In this document: positions 43,524-54,609 of the stretch, piece by piece | Layout of the letters: each line of letters starts with the position of its first letter | Position numbering within the stretch: the stretch's first letter is position 1 | Source: Orobanche coerulescens | Lineage: Eukaryota; Streptophyta; Magnoliopsida; Lamiales; Orobanchaceae | Reading direction: 5' to 3' | Assembly: GCA_033398695.1 (NCBI GenBank) | Contig: CM065803.1 | Coordinates: 50,831,501 to 50,895,500 of the forward strand | DNA length: 64,000 nt | Notes under the pieces: generated by a model | What the model saw: the letters and a program-made list of their open reading frames with translations, nothing else | The model's database searches: none | Told to the model about the DNA's origin: nothing | Translations under genes and position numbers: made by a program

Positions 43524-44919
43524 TGTCACGGGGTGCGGCTCACTGAGGTTTAGGCCGTCGAATTCGTGCAGCGGATCACGAATCACCCGTGCGCCTAGGA
43601 GACTTCCGAGTCTCCGTCCGGCTACCATCTACGAGATTTCATATAATACCAACATTAGAGATATCATGCACTGGTCCATTGTGCTATGCGTAGAACGCTA
43701 GGCACCCGCCTGTCCTTTGCCTCCGACCAACTAAGGGCCGGTATCTCATACCCTTCAATCTTAACCCGCAATGGCACTCGGCACTAAGGGTCACTCGCAT
43801 GCCCGAAGTGCAATTCCTCGTGCTCGACACTCACTCGGGATTTCCTAGGTGCAGTACCTTGGCGCCCTTGAGAGTACCTCACCCGAGACGGACAACCTTT
43901 TAGATCTTGGCTTAGATTCATGCCATCAATAGATATTTGCCCCTCACGATGTTTGGGACTACTTCGCATACCGACATATTACCTTCAATCCACAATGTGG
44001 TGTTGTCTCGCAACCACATGTACAAGCCAACGATCCCCGCAAAGATAGCCGAACCGATAGCTAATGCTTACGAGTAAGCTCACGAGGCGTATGATTTAAA
44101 TGCGTGCCTCGATTGCCCAATCGACATAGAGGAAGTGTATATGGCCGACGGCATCCCTCCGGTCACACTTTAGCCTCAATGCCAACCTTGAGCCCAACGC
44201 AGACCACTGTGTCCTACGCCGCCCTAACGATTTCCAACTCGCTCGGGAACTCCTCGCACACTTCGAATGCTTAGAGTTGGCTCCCAGAGGCCCCCTTACC
44301 TCTAGGAAGATTGCACGCTTGGTGCTCGACAAAGACGAGAAAGACCGGCCGCTTGCCCACCATTGCCCATCTAAGGACCTGTCCCCCTATAATAGGCTTA
44401 GACAAATATTCCCTTGTAATTGCACTAGACATTGAATGGCCGAGGAACCACATCGGGTGTAACTCCCTCGTCCGAACTCCAAATCCTTATCCGCTTGAAC
44501 CGTAGAGTAGCTTACGACATTATCTATAAGTCCTCAAAGTTTCAGCCCCATCCGATACTCGAGGAGTGAGGAATTGCCTCTGCAATATTCCGAAACTACG
44601 ATAATGCCATCGCACCGCAAAGATCTCGATCCTTCGCATCGTTCGCTACTCAAACGGAACCGTCTAGTTGTGAAACTTGGTGGAGACCTTCCCAACACTC
44701 CAAGGAACTCCCCATTACAAGCATTTCACGAAACTCTTTTTCTAAAGCCCTCTGCTCAACGACTCAAAGTCCTGCTCGCGCACGGACACACTCCGGACGC
44801 CGACCACTGTCGCACGTCCCCAACCTTATTCGTGTCGCAGGGCAACTATCCAACATAATCCTTTGTAAGTCCGGGGCAATCCCGGGTACTCCGAATAATA
44901 TGGAAAGCGCCCTGTGACA
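43524..44919 (-). repeat. Copy B 5' LTR
   Basis: Minus-strand start TGTCACAGGGCGC at 44919. It is nearly the same as 39962-41348, with small indels such as those near 44332 and 44770. Confidence 0.9.
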
Positions 44920-45401
44920 CTTAGGCATGTCAACTTTATCCATATCCGATCCTACCCGACGAATACACTCAAAATCGGGTCGGGTTTCGGCCGAATCCGA
45001 AATTTTATGGTCGGGTATGGGTAGGGTATGGGTATAGTATATTACCCAAATATCCGACTCGATTACCCGATCCGCGTACCCATTTGAATTATATAAATAT
45101 ATTATTATAGATTATACATAAATATTATATTGTATTATAAATTATATATATTATTATATAAAATATTATATTTTAAATATTTATTATACTAAATTGAATT
45201 TATTAATTACATTATATGTATATATGATATATATTAAAAATATTTATATTCTTAAATATAGGGTATACGGGTACCCGAATACCCATTGGGTACTCGATTA
45301 CCCGATGGGTAATACCCGAACCCAATCCGAATCAAATAGGGTAGGGTATGGAGGAGGCATACTCGTACCCTACCCGACCCATTGACATCCCTACTCTAAC
45401 T

Positions 45402-46666
45402 TTACAACTTCCGCACGTTCTCCTTCAACTTTAGAATCCGGCAAAAAAATTGAATTAAAGTCTAGTTTGGTATTCAATTAACTTTAAAAATAAATAATTT
45501 TTTGATGAACGTTTAAATTTAATACTAATATTTTGTAACTAAAAGAATTCACTTTTTAGAATGAGTATTGTAGCAGATTTTGAAAGTAACATTAGAGTTG
45601 TTTCAGAAGCTGTTGTCATACATTGAAAATTAATATTTCATATTTTGAATTATAATATTACCAGACACAAATGTGTTTAAATTCAGAACTGATTATTTTC
45701 GCATCACAATTGCAGGAGTTTTTTTTTTTTAAGTCACGACAATACCTGGAACAACAATTGTGAAAAATCACCCACTCCATGTAATATTGTCAAGAATACA
45801 ATCCAAATTACATTTGGAATCTAACACACCTCGTAAAATGACCAAAAATAAAAAAACTACCAAAGATGCTATCCAAAATTGTAGTAAAAATGAATTGTAA
45901 AAACTGGAAATGACCGAAAATTATTTTGAATCGAAAAGCTGTAAGAAACGATCATGAATTGATTCGCCATCAGGAATTCAACCGGTATTCATTTCCCTCA
46001 TTGATCATTCATCAAAATATTACAAATCAAATTATTCATCCGTTGAATTGATCATAATTACACAATCCATAAAAACCTAAGCAAAAAAATTCAACAATTG
46101 AATTCATCGTAATTACAATCAAAAAGCAAAATGAAACAATTCGCAAACTAATTTTTCATTTACTTCTTTTTTAATAGTTGATGAAGCTCATGAACTTGAA
46201 CATATCTTTTTTTTTCTACATATTATGCAGGCATTTGGCTCTTTGCTTGTTTCAACTGGTGTTGGCTTAGAAATAGCCAAAATAATTCATTAAAAGCAGC
46301 AAATTCTCAACAAAAAAAATGAGTAAAAACATATGAATGAATTACATGTGAGTTTTGACTTGGCATGTTTGAAATGTTCCCCTCTCTAACAACAGTTTTC
46401 CTAAAAACGTGTGCAACATTATAAATTTTACAAGTTTTATAAATCCAGAAAAAAAAATATATAACCTAATCGCATTTCTCGTCAAACGAATTCTTGAAAC
46501 ATCATCTCCGAACTCTTCAAGGAAGGATTTTGCTTAATAATGGAGAATGTATCAATACTCAAATCACCAAGTGGGTCAGTTTCTTCGTGAGGCTCAAGTT
46601 CAGAATCCACAAACATGTGGAAATTCATCTACAAAGTCTTGGGAAATATTTAACTCCATACTCCTT
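45402..46666. other. AT-rich spacer upstream of LIG4
   Basis: This is native DNA between the MITE upstream of LIG4 and the broken zinc-knuckle frame. I see no convincing gene. A short plus frame at 46494-46700 overlaps a minus-strand coding remnant and looks accidental. It should hold the displaced distal LIG4 upstream sequence and the 3' flank of the broken gene. Confidence 0.5.
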
Positions 46667-46704
46667 TTATTTCTCAATTTTTGGTGTGTTTCTCGAGTGA
46701 CAAC
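46667..46704 (-). pseudogene. 3' end of a CCHC zinc-knuckle gene split by the copia array
   Basis: On the minus strand, after the array, the frame reads C-HSRNTPKIEK and then TAA (46667-46669). It continues the frame that ends at 63770. The duplicated acaac (46700-46704) restores the cysteine codon when the array is removed. The identity of the gene is unknown. Confidence 0.6.
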
Positions 46705-47644
46705 TGTAAGGTATCTATCCGGAATACATAGGATTACACAACTCAACAATAAATGAATTACAAATAAAGAGCCTATGGTGACGGGGATTAAGGATTACAC
46801 AATAAACCTAATACCAATGAATTACACAGAGTAAAAAACGAAATAAACTCAAAGGACCCGAACACAAAGAACTGAAAAATTAAGGTTCAAGAATTCAAAC
46901 CGAAACAGATCATAAAAGATCTAATAGCCGAAGCGTGAAGGTGGTGATATTCGAACAAGGTGTCAGCTCAGTCCTCCACTCTCGTATACCCACGTCCAAG
47001 GCTCCAAACATCGGCTGTCAGCAGTCCTTATAGGACTAAAAACCCAGGCGGTTTCACAAAGAAGCACAGGGAATCACAAGTTGAAGTTGGAAACCCAGAA
47101 CCCTAAAACCCGAAATTTCCCTCCCAAGCCCTCGGGCTAAATTCACTCAGAAATCGAAAGGTTTCACTTAGAAAATCACAAAGATAATTTTTACCTCAAG
47201 AACTCTCTCCAATTTTCGGTGTTTATCCCTCAAAAATGATCCCAATATTTATAGGGATGAAAACAGTAACCAAAGCCTCAGTCGTCCGAGGATGAAGCAA
47301 TCGATCTTATCATTAAGTTGATAAGGGTTGCAAACATATCGGAATCGATCGAAAAAAGTCAGAGGTGAAAGAGAGAGATGAAGCTGAAGAGGACGAGAGA
47401 ATCGGGAGAGAGAGGCGCAATGGGAGGGAGGTGAAAATGATTAGGGTTTGGGGTGCTGGGGTTATAAATATCACAGATGGACGGGTGTGATATGCCCTTA
47501 AAAAGGGAGGGTCTAGATTGATCCAGGATTATAATGGAATTCGGGTTTGGGCTTTTGGTGTAATAAGAAACTGGGATGCTTAAATGTTTGTTTCTTTTTG
47601 GGCCCAGTCATAAAGACTAATTCATTTGGGCCTCATATTAACCA
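46705..47644 (-). repeat. Copia array LTR 1 (outer 3' LTR)
   Basis: Collinear with the other two LTRs. The purine-rich gggtggagaaatgt on its upstream side (minus strand, about 47645-47658) is the likely polypurine tract, slightly offset from the TG. Confidence 0.9.
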
Positions 47645-47872
47645 ACATTTCTCCACCCGGACCAAATGAGCCATCGGGGTATACTGTTTTGAGAGGGAGG
47701 TCATCATCGCCGAACGTCACACCACTTGCACAACACACAAAGTTAGTATAAGTATAAAGACATAAATCAATCACTAAGAAAGAAGACTAAAAATCACAAA
47801 GAAAACTAGAGAAGATATCACAAAGATAGCAACTGAAGAAACTGGAAGGTCTTCAGTTATGGGAGTCGATAT

Positions 47873-50800
47873 TCAGTATCGACTTGCAGGATCTGATTTT
47901 CTCGACTGATAGGCACTTAGTGCCCTTATCTGCAGGCACTTAGTGCCCATATCTGCAGGATTAGAATGAGACAGGATCTTCTTCAACTCAATTATGCCCT
48001 TTTCCACGATATCACGGATGAAGTGGCGCCTGACGTCAATGTGTTTAGTACGATCATGGAAAACAGGATTTCTATACAAATGGATACTAGATTGACTGTC
48101 AGAAAATATCACAACATTATCACGAAGAAAATTTCACGTAGTAAACCTTTCAACCATATAGCCTCCTTAAAGGCTTCAGTGGTAGCAATATATTCAGCTT
48201 AAGTAGTAGACAAAGTGACTATATGCTGAAGTTGCGATTTTCATGAAATGCAAGAACCACACAAGGTAAAAATATAAGATGTTGTGGATTTACGTTCATC
48301 TCTGTCATTAGCATAATTGGAGTCAACATAACCTTTAAGTTTTATCCCATCTCCAGATTTAGAGAAAATAAGACCATCCGAGTTTTTTAAGTAACGGAGT
48401 AACCACTTAAGGGCCTCCCAGTGAGTTTTACCTGGATTAGCCATATATCTACTCAAACAACTCACCGCATAAGCAATGTCAGGCCTAGTACTTACCATAA
48501 GGTACATAACCAATCCTATAGCATTTGCATAAGGGACATACCTCATTTCACTAATTTCAGAGTCAGTTTTTGGTGACTGGGTTTTATATAATAAGAAATA
48601 AGGAGCCAATGGGACACTAGCAATTTTGGCATCAGTCATAGAAAATTTATCAAGGATGTTATCAATGTATGAAGACCGATTGAGAAATAAAGTGCCATTG
48701 TGTCTGTCCCTAACAATATTCATGCCTAAAATCCTTTTTGCATCTCCTAAATATTTCATGTCAAATTGTTTATTTAGGCAACTTTGAACATGATCAATAG
48801 ATTCAATGCAAGAACTAATCAACAGCATATCATCTACATAAATAAGCAATAAAGTAGGAACATTAGAATCATTCTTGAAATAAAGGCACGGATCATATGC
48901 ACTACGACAAAATTTCAATTAAAGCATGCAGTCATTGAACTTTTTGTTCCACTGTCTAGAAGATTGCTTTAAACCATATAAGGATTTTTTAAGTAGGCAC
49001 ACATGATCAGGATGGTTAGTGTCTGTAAAACCTTCTGGTTGTTTCATATAAATGGTTTCTTTCAATTCACCATGCAGAAATGCTGTCTTAACATCTAATT
49101 GTTTCATCTCCGAATTATGATGTGCAATTAATGCTAGCATGATGCGAACAGTGGTGAATTCAACTACAGTTGCAAAAATCTCGGTATAATCAATACCTTC
49201 TCGTTGAGTAAAACCTTTAGCTACTAACCTCGCTTTGAATCTGACATTATCTTCATCCTTTTTTACTTTGAACAACCACTTACAATCAATCAAAGAACAG
49301 CTTTTAGGTTTTGGAACTAGTTTCCAAGTATCGTTCGCATGCAAGGATGTCATTTCTTCATTCATTGCATTTAACCATTCATTTGATTTATCAGATAACA
49401 AAGCATCATTGTAAGTTTTAGGTTCATTCCCATCAAGCATATCAAACACATTGAAAGCAAGAGAAGCCATGTGGAAATCATCTAAATGTATTGGTCTTCT
49501 AACATTCCTTCTAGGCCTATCCCTAGTTAATTGATAACCAGACAAGTCAGGAACAGATTCATCTTCATTTTCAGAGTGGTTATCAGATTGAGCATTATAA
49601 GATTCAGGATTTTTCATATTATCAGATTAAACAGGTAACTCATTATCACTAAGATGCTCCCCCCTAATCTGAACAGGGTGGGGAGAAATATCAGCTGCTA
49701 ACACAGGAGAAGGTAAGGGATTATCAAGACAAGGAAATTCAGTTTCATTAAAGACCACATCCCTACTCGTAATCACCTTCAATCCGGGTTCAGATCTGAC
49801 CCATAAACGATAACCTTTAATACCATCATGATAGCCAAGAAAAACACATCTCAATGACCTAGGTTCAAGTTTATCAACATTTTGATGCACATAAGCATCT
49901 CAACCAAACACACGAATGTTTGAAAAATCAATAGCATGACCCGACCACACAGACCCGGGGTAATTACCATTCAATGGAACAGAAGGGGATCTATTAATAA
50001 GATAGGCAGCAGTTAAAAGAGCCTCACCCCAAAAATTTTTGAACAATCCGGAAGTGGCGAGCATAGCCCTAACTTTTTCAAGAAGGGTTCGGTTCATTCG
50101 CTCAGCCACCCCGTTTTGTTGAGGGGTATAAGGAACTGTCTTATGCCTAAGGATGCCATTCTCGGTACACATAGTACCAAATTGAGCATTGCAAAATTCA
50201 AGACCATTATATGTCCTACGTTTTCGAATTCGTTTACCTGTTTGGTTTTCCATTAAAATTCTCCAATTTTGAAATTTTTCAAACACATCAGATTTCAGTT
50301 TGAGTAAGAATACGAAAACTTTCCTCGAGTAATCATCAATCATGGACAAAAAAATAACAATTCCTACCATGTGTTGGAACACTGGCAGGACTCCACACAT
50401 CAGATTGAACATATTAAAGCACATTAGAACTCTTACTAGTTTTTTCAGGAACAGGATCAAGGAGATTGGGAGGTCTAGGGAATTGCAATTTGTGTTGTTT
50501 GCCATACATGCAGGAGTCACAAAAAGACAGTTTAGAGATCTTATCTTTTCCAAAACAGTTTTGTTTATGCAAGATGTCTAATCCCTTCATACTCATGTGC
50601 CCTAACCTATTATGCCACAGTTCAGTTTTATCAGCACAAACCACATTAGCACATGCAGTAGTCTCAGTTTGGCAAATATATAAATTAAATTTCCTAAGGC
50701 CTTTAAACAACATTAAAGAACCCCTACAGATTTCCATGCAACCATTCCTCCAGCAACCTCTAAGACCCTGATCTTCCAAGGTAGTGCATGAAATTAGATT

Positions 50801-51883
50801 ATGAGATAAATCAGGAATATGTCTGACATTTTTAAGAGTGAATTGAGTACCAGAAGCAAATTTCAGACAAACATTACCAACACCGGCCACAAGTCGTTTC
50901 ACTTTATCACCCATATACACATACCGATCACCAAGATTAGTGTAACTAGTGAAGTGCTGTTTATAAGGTGTCATATGATGAGTGCATCCAGAATCAAGTA
51001 GCCATTTGTTTTCACTTAGACCAGCTAGCACAGAATTCACAGAAGCATGCATTTCATCAATTACCATAAAAACATCGCTCATAGCCATATTTGTCTGGTC
51101 ATTTTGCTGATTCTTCTTAGGTTTAGTACATTCTTGAATGTAATGACCAGATTCCCCACAATTATAGTATTTGCGATTCTTAGGCTGGAATTTAGATTTA
51201 TCCCTCAATTGCCCCTTTTTCTTATTAGGCTTATCAGAATCAATTTTGTTAAAAGGTTTCTTTTTAAGGTGTTGCTTAGCCCTTACAAAATTGACATCAG
51301 TCACGGGTTTAGAAACCTTATTAACCTTCAAGTCTAATTCCTTACTTTTTAAGCCACTAATAACAGTATCTAAAGTGACAGAATCCCTTCCATATTTGAT
51401 AGCAGATTTAACATTATTATAAGTATCAGGAATCGCATTCAAGAGCACAATAGGAGTATAATCATCGATGTTTTTATCACCAGATTGTTTTATATCTTGT
51501 ACTAACTTTGTAAAAGCATCAAGATTACCATCGATATCCTTATTTAAATCCAATTTATATCGGAAAAAATTTTCAAGAAGGAATAACACATTGGGCAGAG
51601 AGGTTTCAGTGAATGTTTCTTCCAGTTTATCCTAAAGTTGTTTAGCATTATCAGTTTTGCCTATTCGTCTAATAACAGAGTCAGACAAGTTCAAGATTAT
51701 AGATGAATGAGCAAACTCAATCAATTCTTCACGTTTCTCAGGAGTTACATTAGACTGAAAAGTACCTTCAATGGCCTTAAAACATTTTTGTTGGACAAGT
51801 ATAGATTTCATCTTCTGTTGCCAGATTCTGAAATCTCCTTTGCCATCGAAAGGTGCCATGGTAAATGAAGTAAGAGAACCCAT
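47873..51883 (-). pseudogene. Copia gag-pol, unit 1
   Basis: It starts at MGSLTSFTMAPFDGKG (51883). gag has a UBN2-like core; a TAG replaces the Trp codon seen in unit 2 (KQL-W-DKLEE). The zinc knuckle is damaged (YYNCGESGHYIQEC, first Cys lost). Protease LLDSGCTHHM is intact. Then come the pre-integrase HHCC region (LWHNRLGH, CDSC), integrase core (YNGLEFCNAQF, YTPQQNGVAERMNRTLLEK), RT (KWLFKVKKDEDNVRFKARLV, LDVKTAFLHGEL, catalytic YVDDM near 48830) and RNase H (DSQSSIHLYRNPVFHDRTKH). Stops lie near 49893, at 49627, near 48918 and near 48200. Confidence 0.9.
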
Positions 51884-52327
51884 TTTAATGTTTGTAAAAA
51901 CCACACAAGATTTTAAACAAAACACCACAGTACTAGTAACAACGTAATAACCGAAACAACAGTCGCAGATCACACAAATATCGCAAAGATAAAAATCACA
52001 CAAGATTTCAAAATAATACGAGTTGGAATCGTATCCCCAAGCCCCTACAAGATCCGAGGAACACTCACGGTCCAGGCAGGAGGGTTTGGTGTACTCAGAG
52101 GTTACGACTACCACAGTCTCAACACAAAGATAGTAAATTGAAGCAATCACAGTCACACAGACAAGATAGAGTAAACAGACGGAAGCTAACAAATTAATAA
52201 AGAATATCACACCACAATACCGAAAATAACCAAGACAGAGTATAAGATGCAATACCTGAGCGGATCCCTCGGTCGGAATCCGTAAGCCCTTCCGAATAGA
52301 AACCACGTTTAATGGCTCATATAACAC

Positions 52328-53268
52328 TGTAAGGTATCTATCCGGAATACATAGGATTACACAACTCAACAATAAATGAACTACAAATAAAGAGCCTATG
52401 GTTATGGGGATTAAGGATTACACAATAAACCTAATACCAATGAATTACACAGAGTAAAAAACGAAATAAACTCAAAGGACCCAAACACAAAGAACTAAAA
52501 AATTAAGGTTCAAGAATTCAAACCGAAACAGATCTTACAAGATCTAATAGCCGAAGCGTGAAGGTGGTGATATTCGAACAAGGTGTTGGCTCAGTCCTCC
52601 ACTCTCGTATACCTACGTCCAAGGCTCCAAACACCGGCTGTCAGCAGTCCTTATAGTACCAAAAACCCAGGCCATTTCACAAAGAAGCACAGGGAATCAC
52701 AAGTTGAAGTTGGAAACCCAGAACCCTAAAACCCGAAATTTCCCTCCCAAGCCCTCGGGCTAAATTCACTCAGAAATCAAAATGTTTCACTTGAAAATCA
52801 CAAAGATAATTTTTGCCTCAAGAACTCTCTCTAATTTTCGGTGTTTATCCCTTAAAAATGATCCCAATATTTATAGGGATGAAGATAGTAACCAAAGCCT
52901 CGGTCGTCCGAGGATGAAGGAACCGATCTTAGCATTAAGTTGATAAGGGTTGCAAACATATCGGAACCGATCGGGAAAAGTCAGAGGCAAAAAAGAGAGA
53001 GATGAAACTGAAGAGGACGAGAGAATCGGGAGAGAGAGGCGCAAGGGGAGGGAGGCGAAAATGATTAGGGTTTGGGGTGCTGGGGTTATAAATATCACAG
53101 ATGGACGGGTGTGATATGCCCTTCAAAAGGGAGAGTCTAGATTGATCCAGGATTATAATGGAATTCGGGCTTGGGCTTTTGGTGTAATAAGAAACTGGGA
53201 TGCTTAAATGTTTGTTTCTTTTTGGGCCCAGTCATAAAGACTAATTCATTTGGGCCTCATATTAACCA
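52328..53268 (-). repeat. Copia array LTR 2 (shared middle LTR)
   Basis: It serves as the 5' LTR of unit 1 and the 3' LTR of unit 2. The primer site of unit 1 next to it is decayed (gtgttatatgagcc against gtggtatcggagcc in unit 2). Confidence 0.9.
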
Positions 53269-53476
53269 ACATTTCTCCACCCGGACCAAATGAGCCATCG
53301 GGGTATACTGTTTTGAGAGGGAGGTCATCATCGTCGAACGTCACACCACCTGCACAACACATAAAGTTAGTACAAGTATAAAGACATAAATCAATCACTA
53401 AGAAAGAAGACTAGAAATCACAAAGAAAACTAGAGAAGCTATCACAAAGATAGCAACTGAAGAAACTGGAAGGTCT

Positions 53477-54271
53477 TCAGTTATGGGAGTCGATATTCAG
53501 TATCGACTTGCAGGATCTGATATTCTCGACTGATAGGCACTTAGTGCCCATATCTGCAGGATTAGAATGAGACGGGATGTTCTTCAACTCAATTATGCCC
53601 TTTTCCACGATATCACAGATGAAGTGGCGCCTGACGTCAATGTGTTTAGTACGATCATGGAAAACAGGATTTCTATACAAATGGATACTAGATTGACTGT
53701 CAGACAATATCACAACATTATCACGAAGAATATCAATTTCACGTAGTAATCCTTTCAACAAGATATCTTCCTTAAAGGCTTCAGTGGTAGCAATATAGTC
53801 AGCTTCATTAGTAGACAAAGTGACTATATGCTGAAGTTGCGATTTCCATGAAATGCAAGAACCACACAAGGTAAAAACATAAGATGTTGTGTATTTACAT
53901 TCATCTCTGTCATTAGCATAATTGGAGTCAACATAACCTTTAAGTTTTATCCCATCTTCAGATTTAGAGAAAACAAGACCATCAAATACCGAGTTTATTA
54001 AGTAACGGAGTAACCACTTAAGGGCCTCCCAGTGAGTTTTACCTGGATTAGCCATATATCTACTCAAACAACTCACCGCATAAGCAATATCAGGCCTAGT
54101 ACTGACCATAAGGTACATAACCGATCCTATAGCATTTGCATAAGGGACAGACCTCATTTCACTAATTTCAGAGTCAATTTTTGGTGACTGACTTTTAGAT
54201 AATAAGAAATGAGGAGCCAATGGCACACTAGCGATTTTGGCATCAGTCATAGAAAATTTCTCAAGGATGTT
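53477..54271 (-). pseudogene. Copia unit 2: end of RT and RNase H
   Basis: This is the downstream part of the unit 2 pol gene, cut off by the LINE at 54272. It reads SMTDAKIASVPLAPHF, STRPDIAYAVSCLSRYMANP, then the RNase H blocks TLSTNEADYIATTEAF and DSQSSIHLYRNPVFHDRTKH, and closes with DMGTKCLSVENI. Unlike unit 1, the frame is open to its end. The first 13 or so residues of the long open frame here come from the LINE poly(A) and are not copia. Confidence 0.88.
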
Positions 54272-54609
54272 TTTTTTTTTTTTTTTTTTTTTGGAAAAAA
54301 CGTCCAAAGAGGACGGGGGTTGAGGCGGGACCCACCAACCTGTAGATAATAAAATCAAGAAATACAAAGTATCAGCCCCAAATTATGACCAAAGAAGGGT
54401 CATAATTCGGATACAAACATCGGAGAAATCTACGGCACGCTAAAGAAATACAAAGTGCACCACAAATCGTGGGCTAATGTGCGGACCCGTAGACCAAATA
54501 ACTAAAGTGTCTACGGCCCACTAGAACAGTACAAGGTGCACCACTAAAACCGTGGGCTAATGTGCGGACCAATAGGCAAACAAGCAAACGATCAAAAATA
54601 AAAACTATC

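Larger units (their letters stand above)
39962..44919 (-). mobile_element. Non-autonomous LTR retrotransposon, copy B
   Basis: A complete 4,958-bp element on the minus strand: target duplication cttag (39957-39961 and 44920-44924), LTRs of 1,396 and 1,387 bp with TGTCAC and GTGACA ends, a primer site next to the 5' LTR, and a polypurine tract (gagaggagga) next to the 3' LTR. The internal 2.2 kb has no gag-pol. It is the same family as copy A but opposite in orientation. It runs in the same direction as LIG4, and its 3' LTR ends 227 bp before the LIG4 ATG. Confidence 0.93.
39959..45393. mobile_element. hAT-type MITE split by LTR element copy B
   Basis: The target duplication ctctaact is exact at 39951-39958 and 45394-45401. 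Once copy B and one cttag are taken out, the element starts taggcatgtcaa and ends ttgacatcccta, a typical inverted pair for plant hAT MITEs. Its own length is about 470 bp and it is rich in gggta / taccc motifs. It landed 224 bp upstream of the LIG4 ATG before copy B arrived. Confidence 0.85.
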
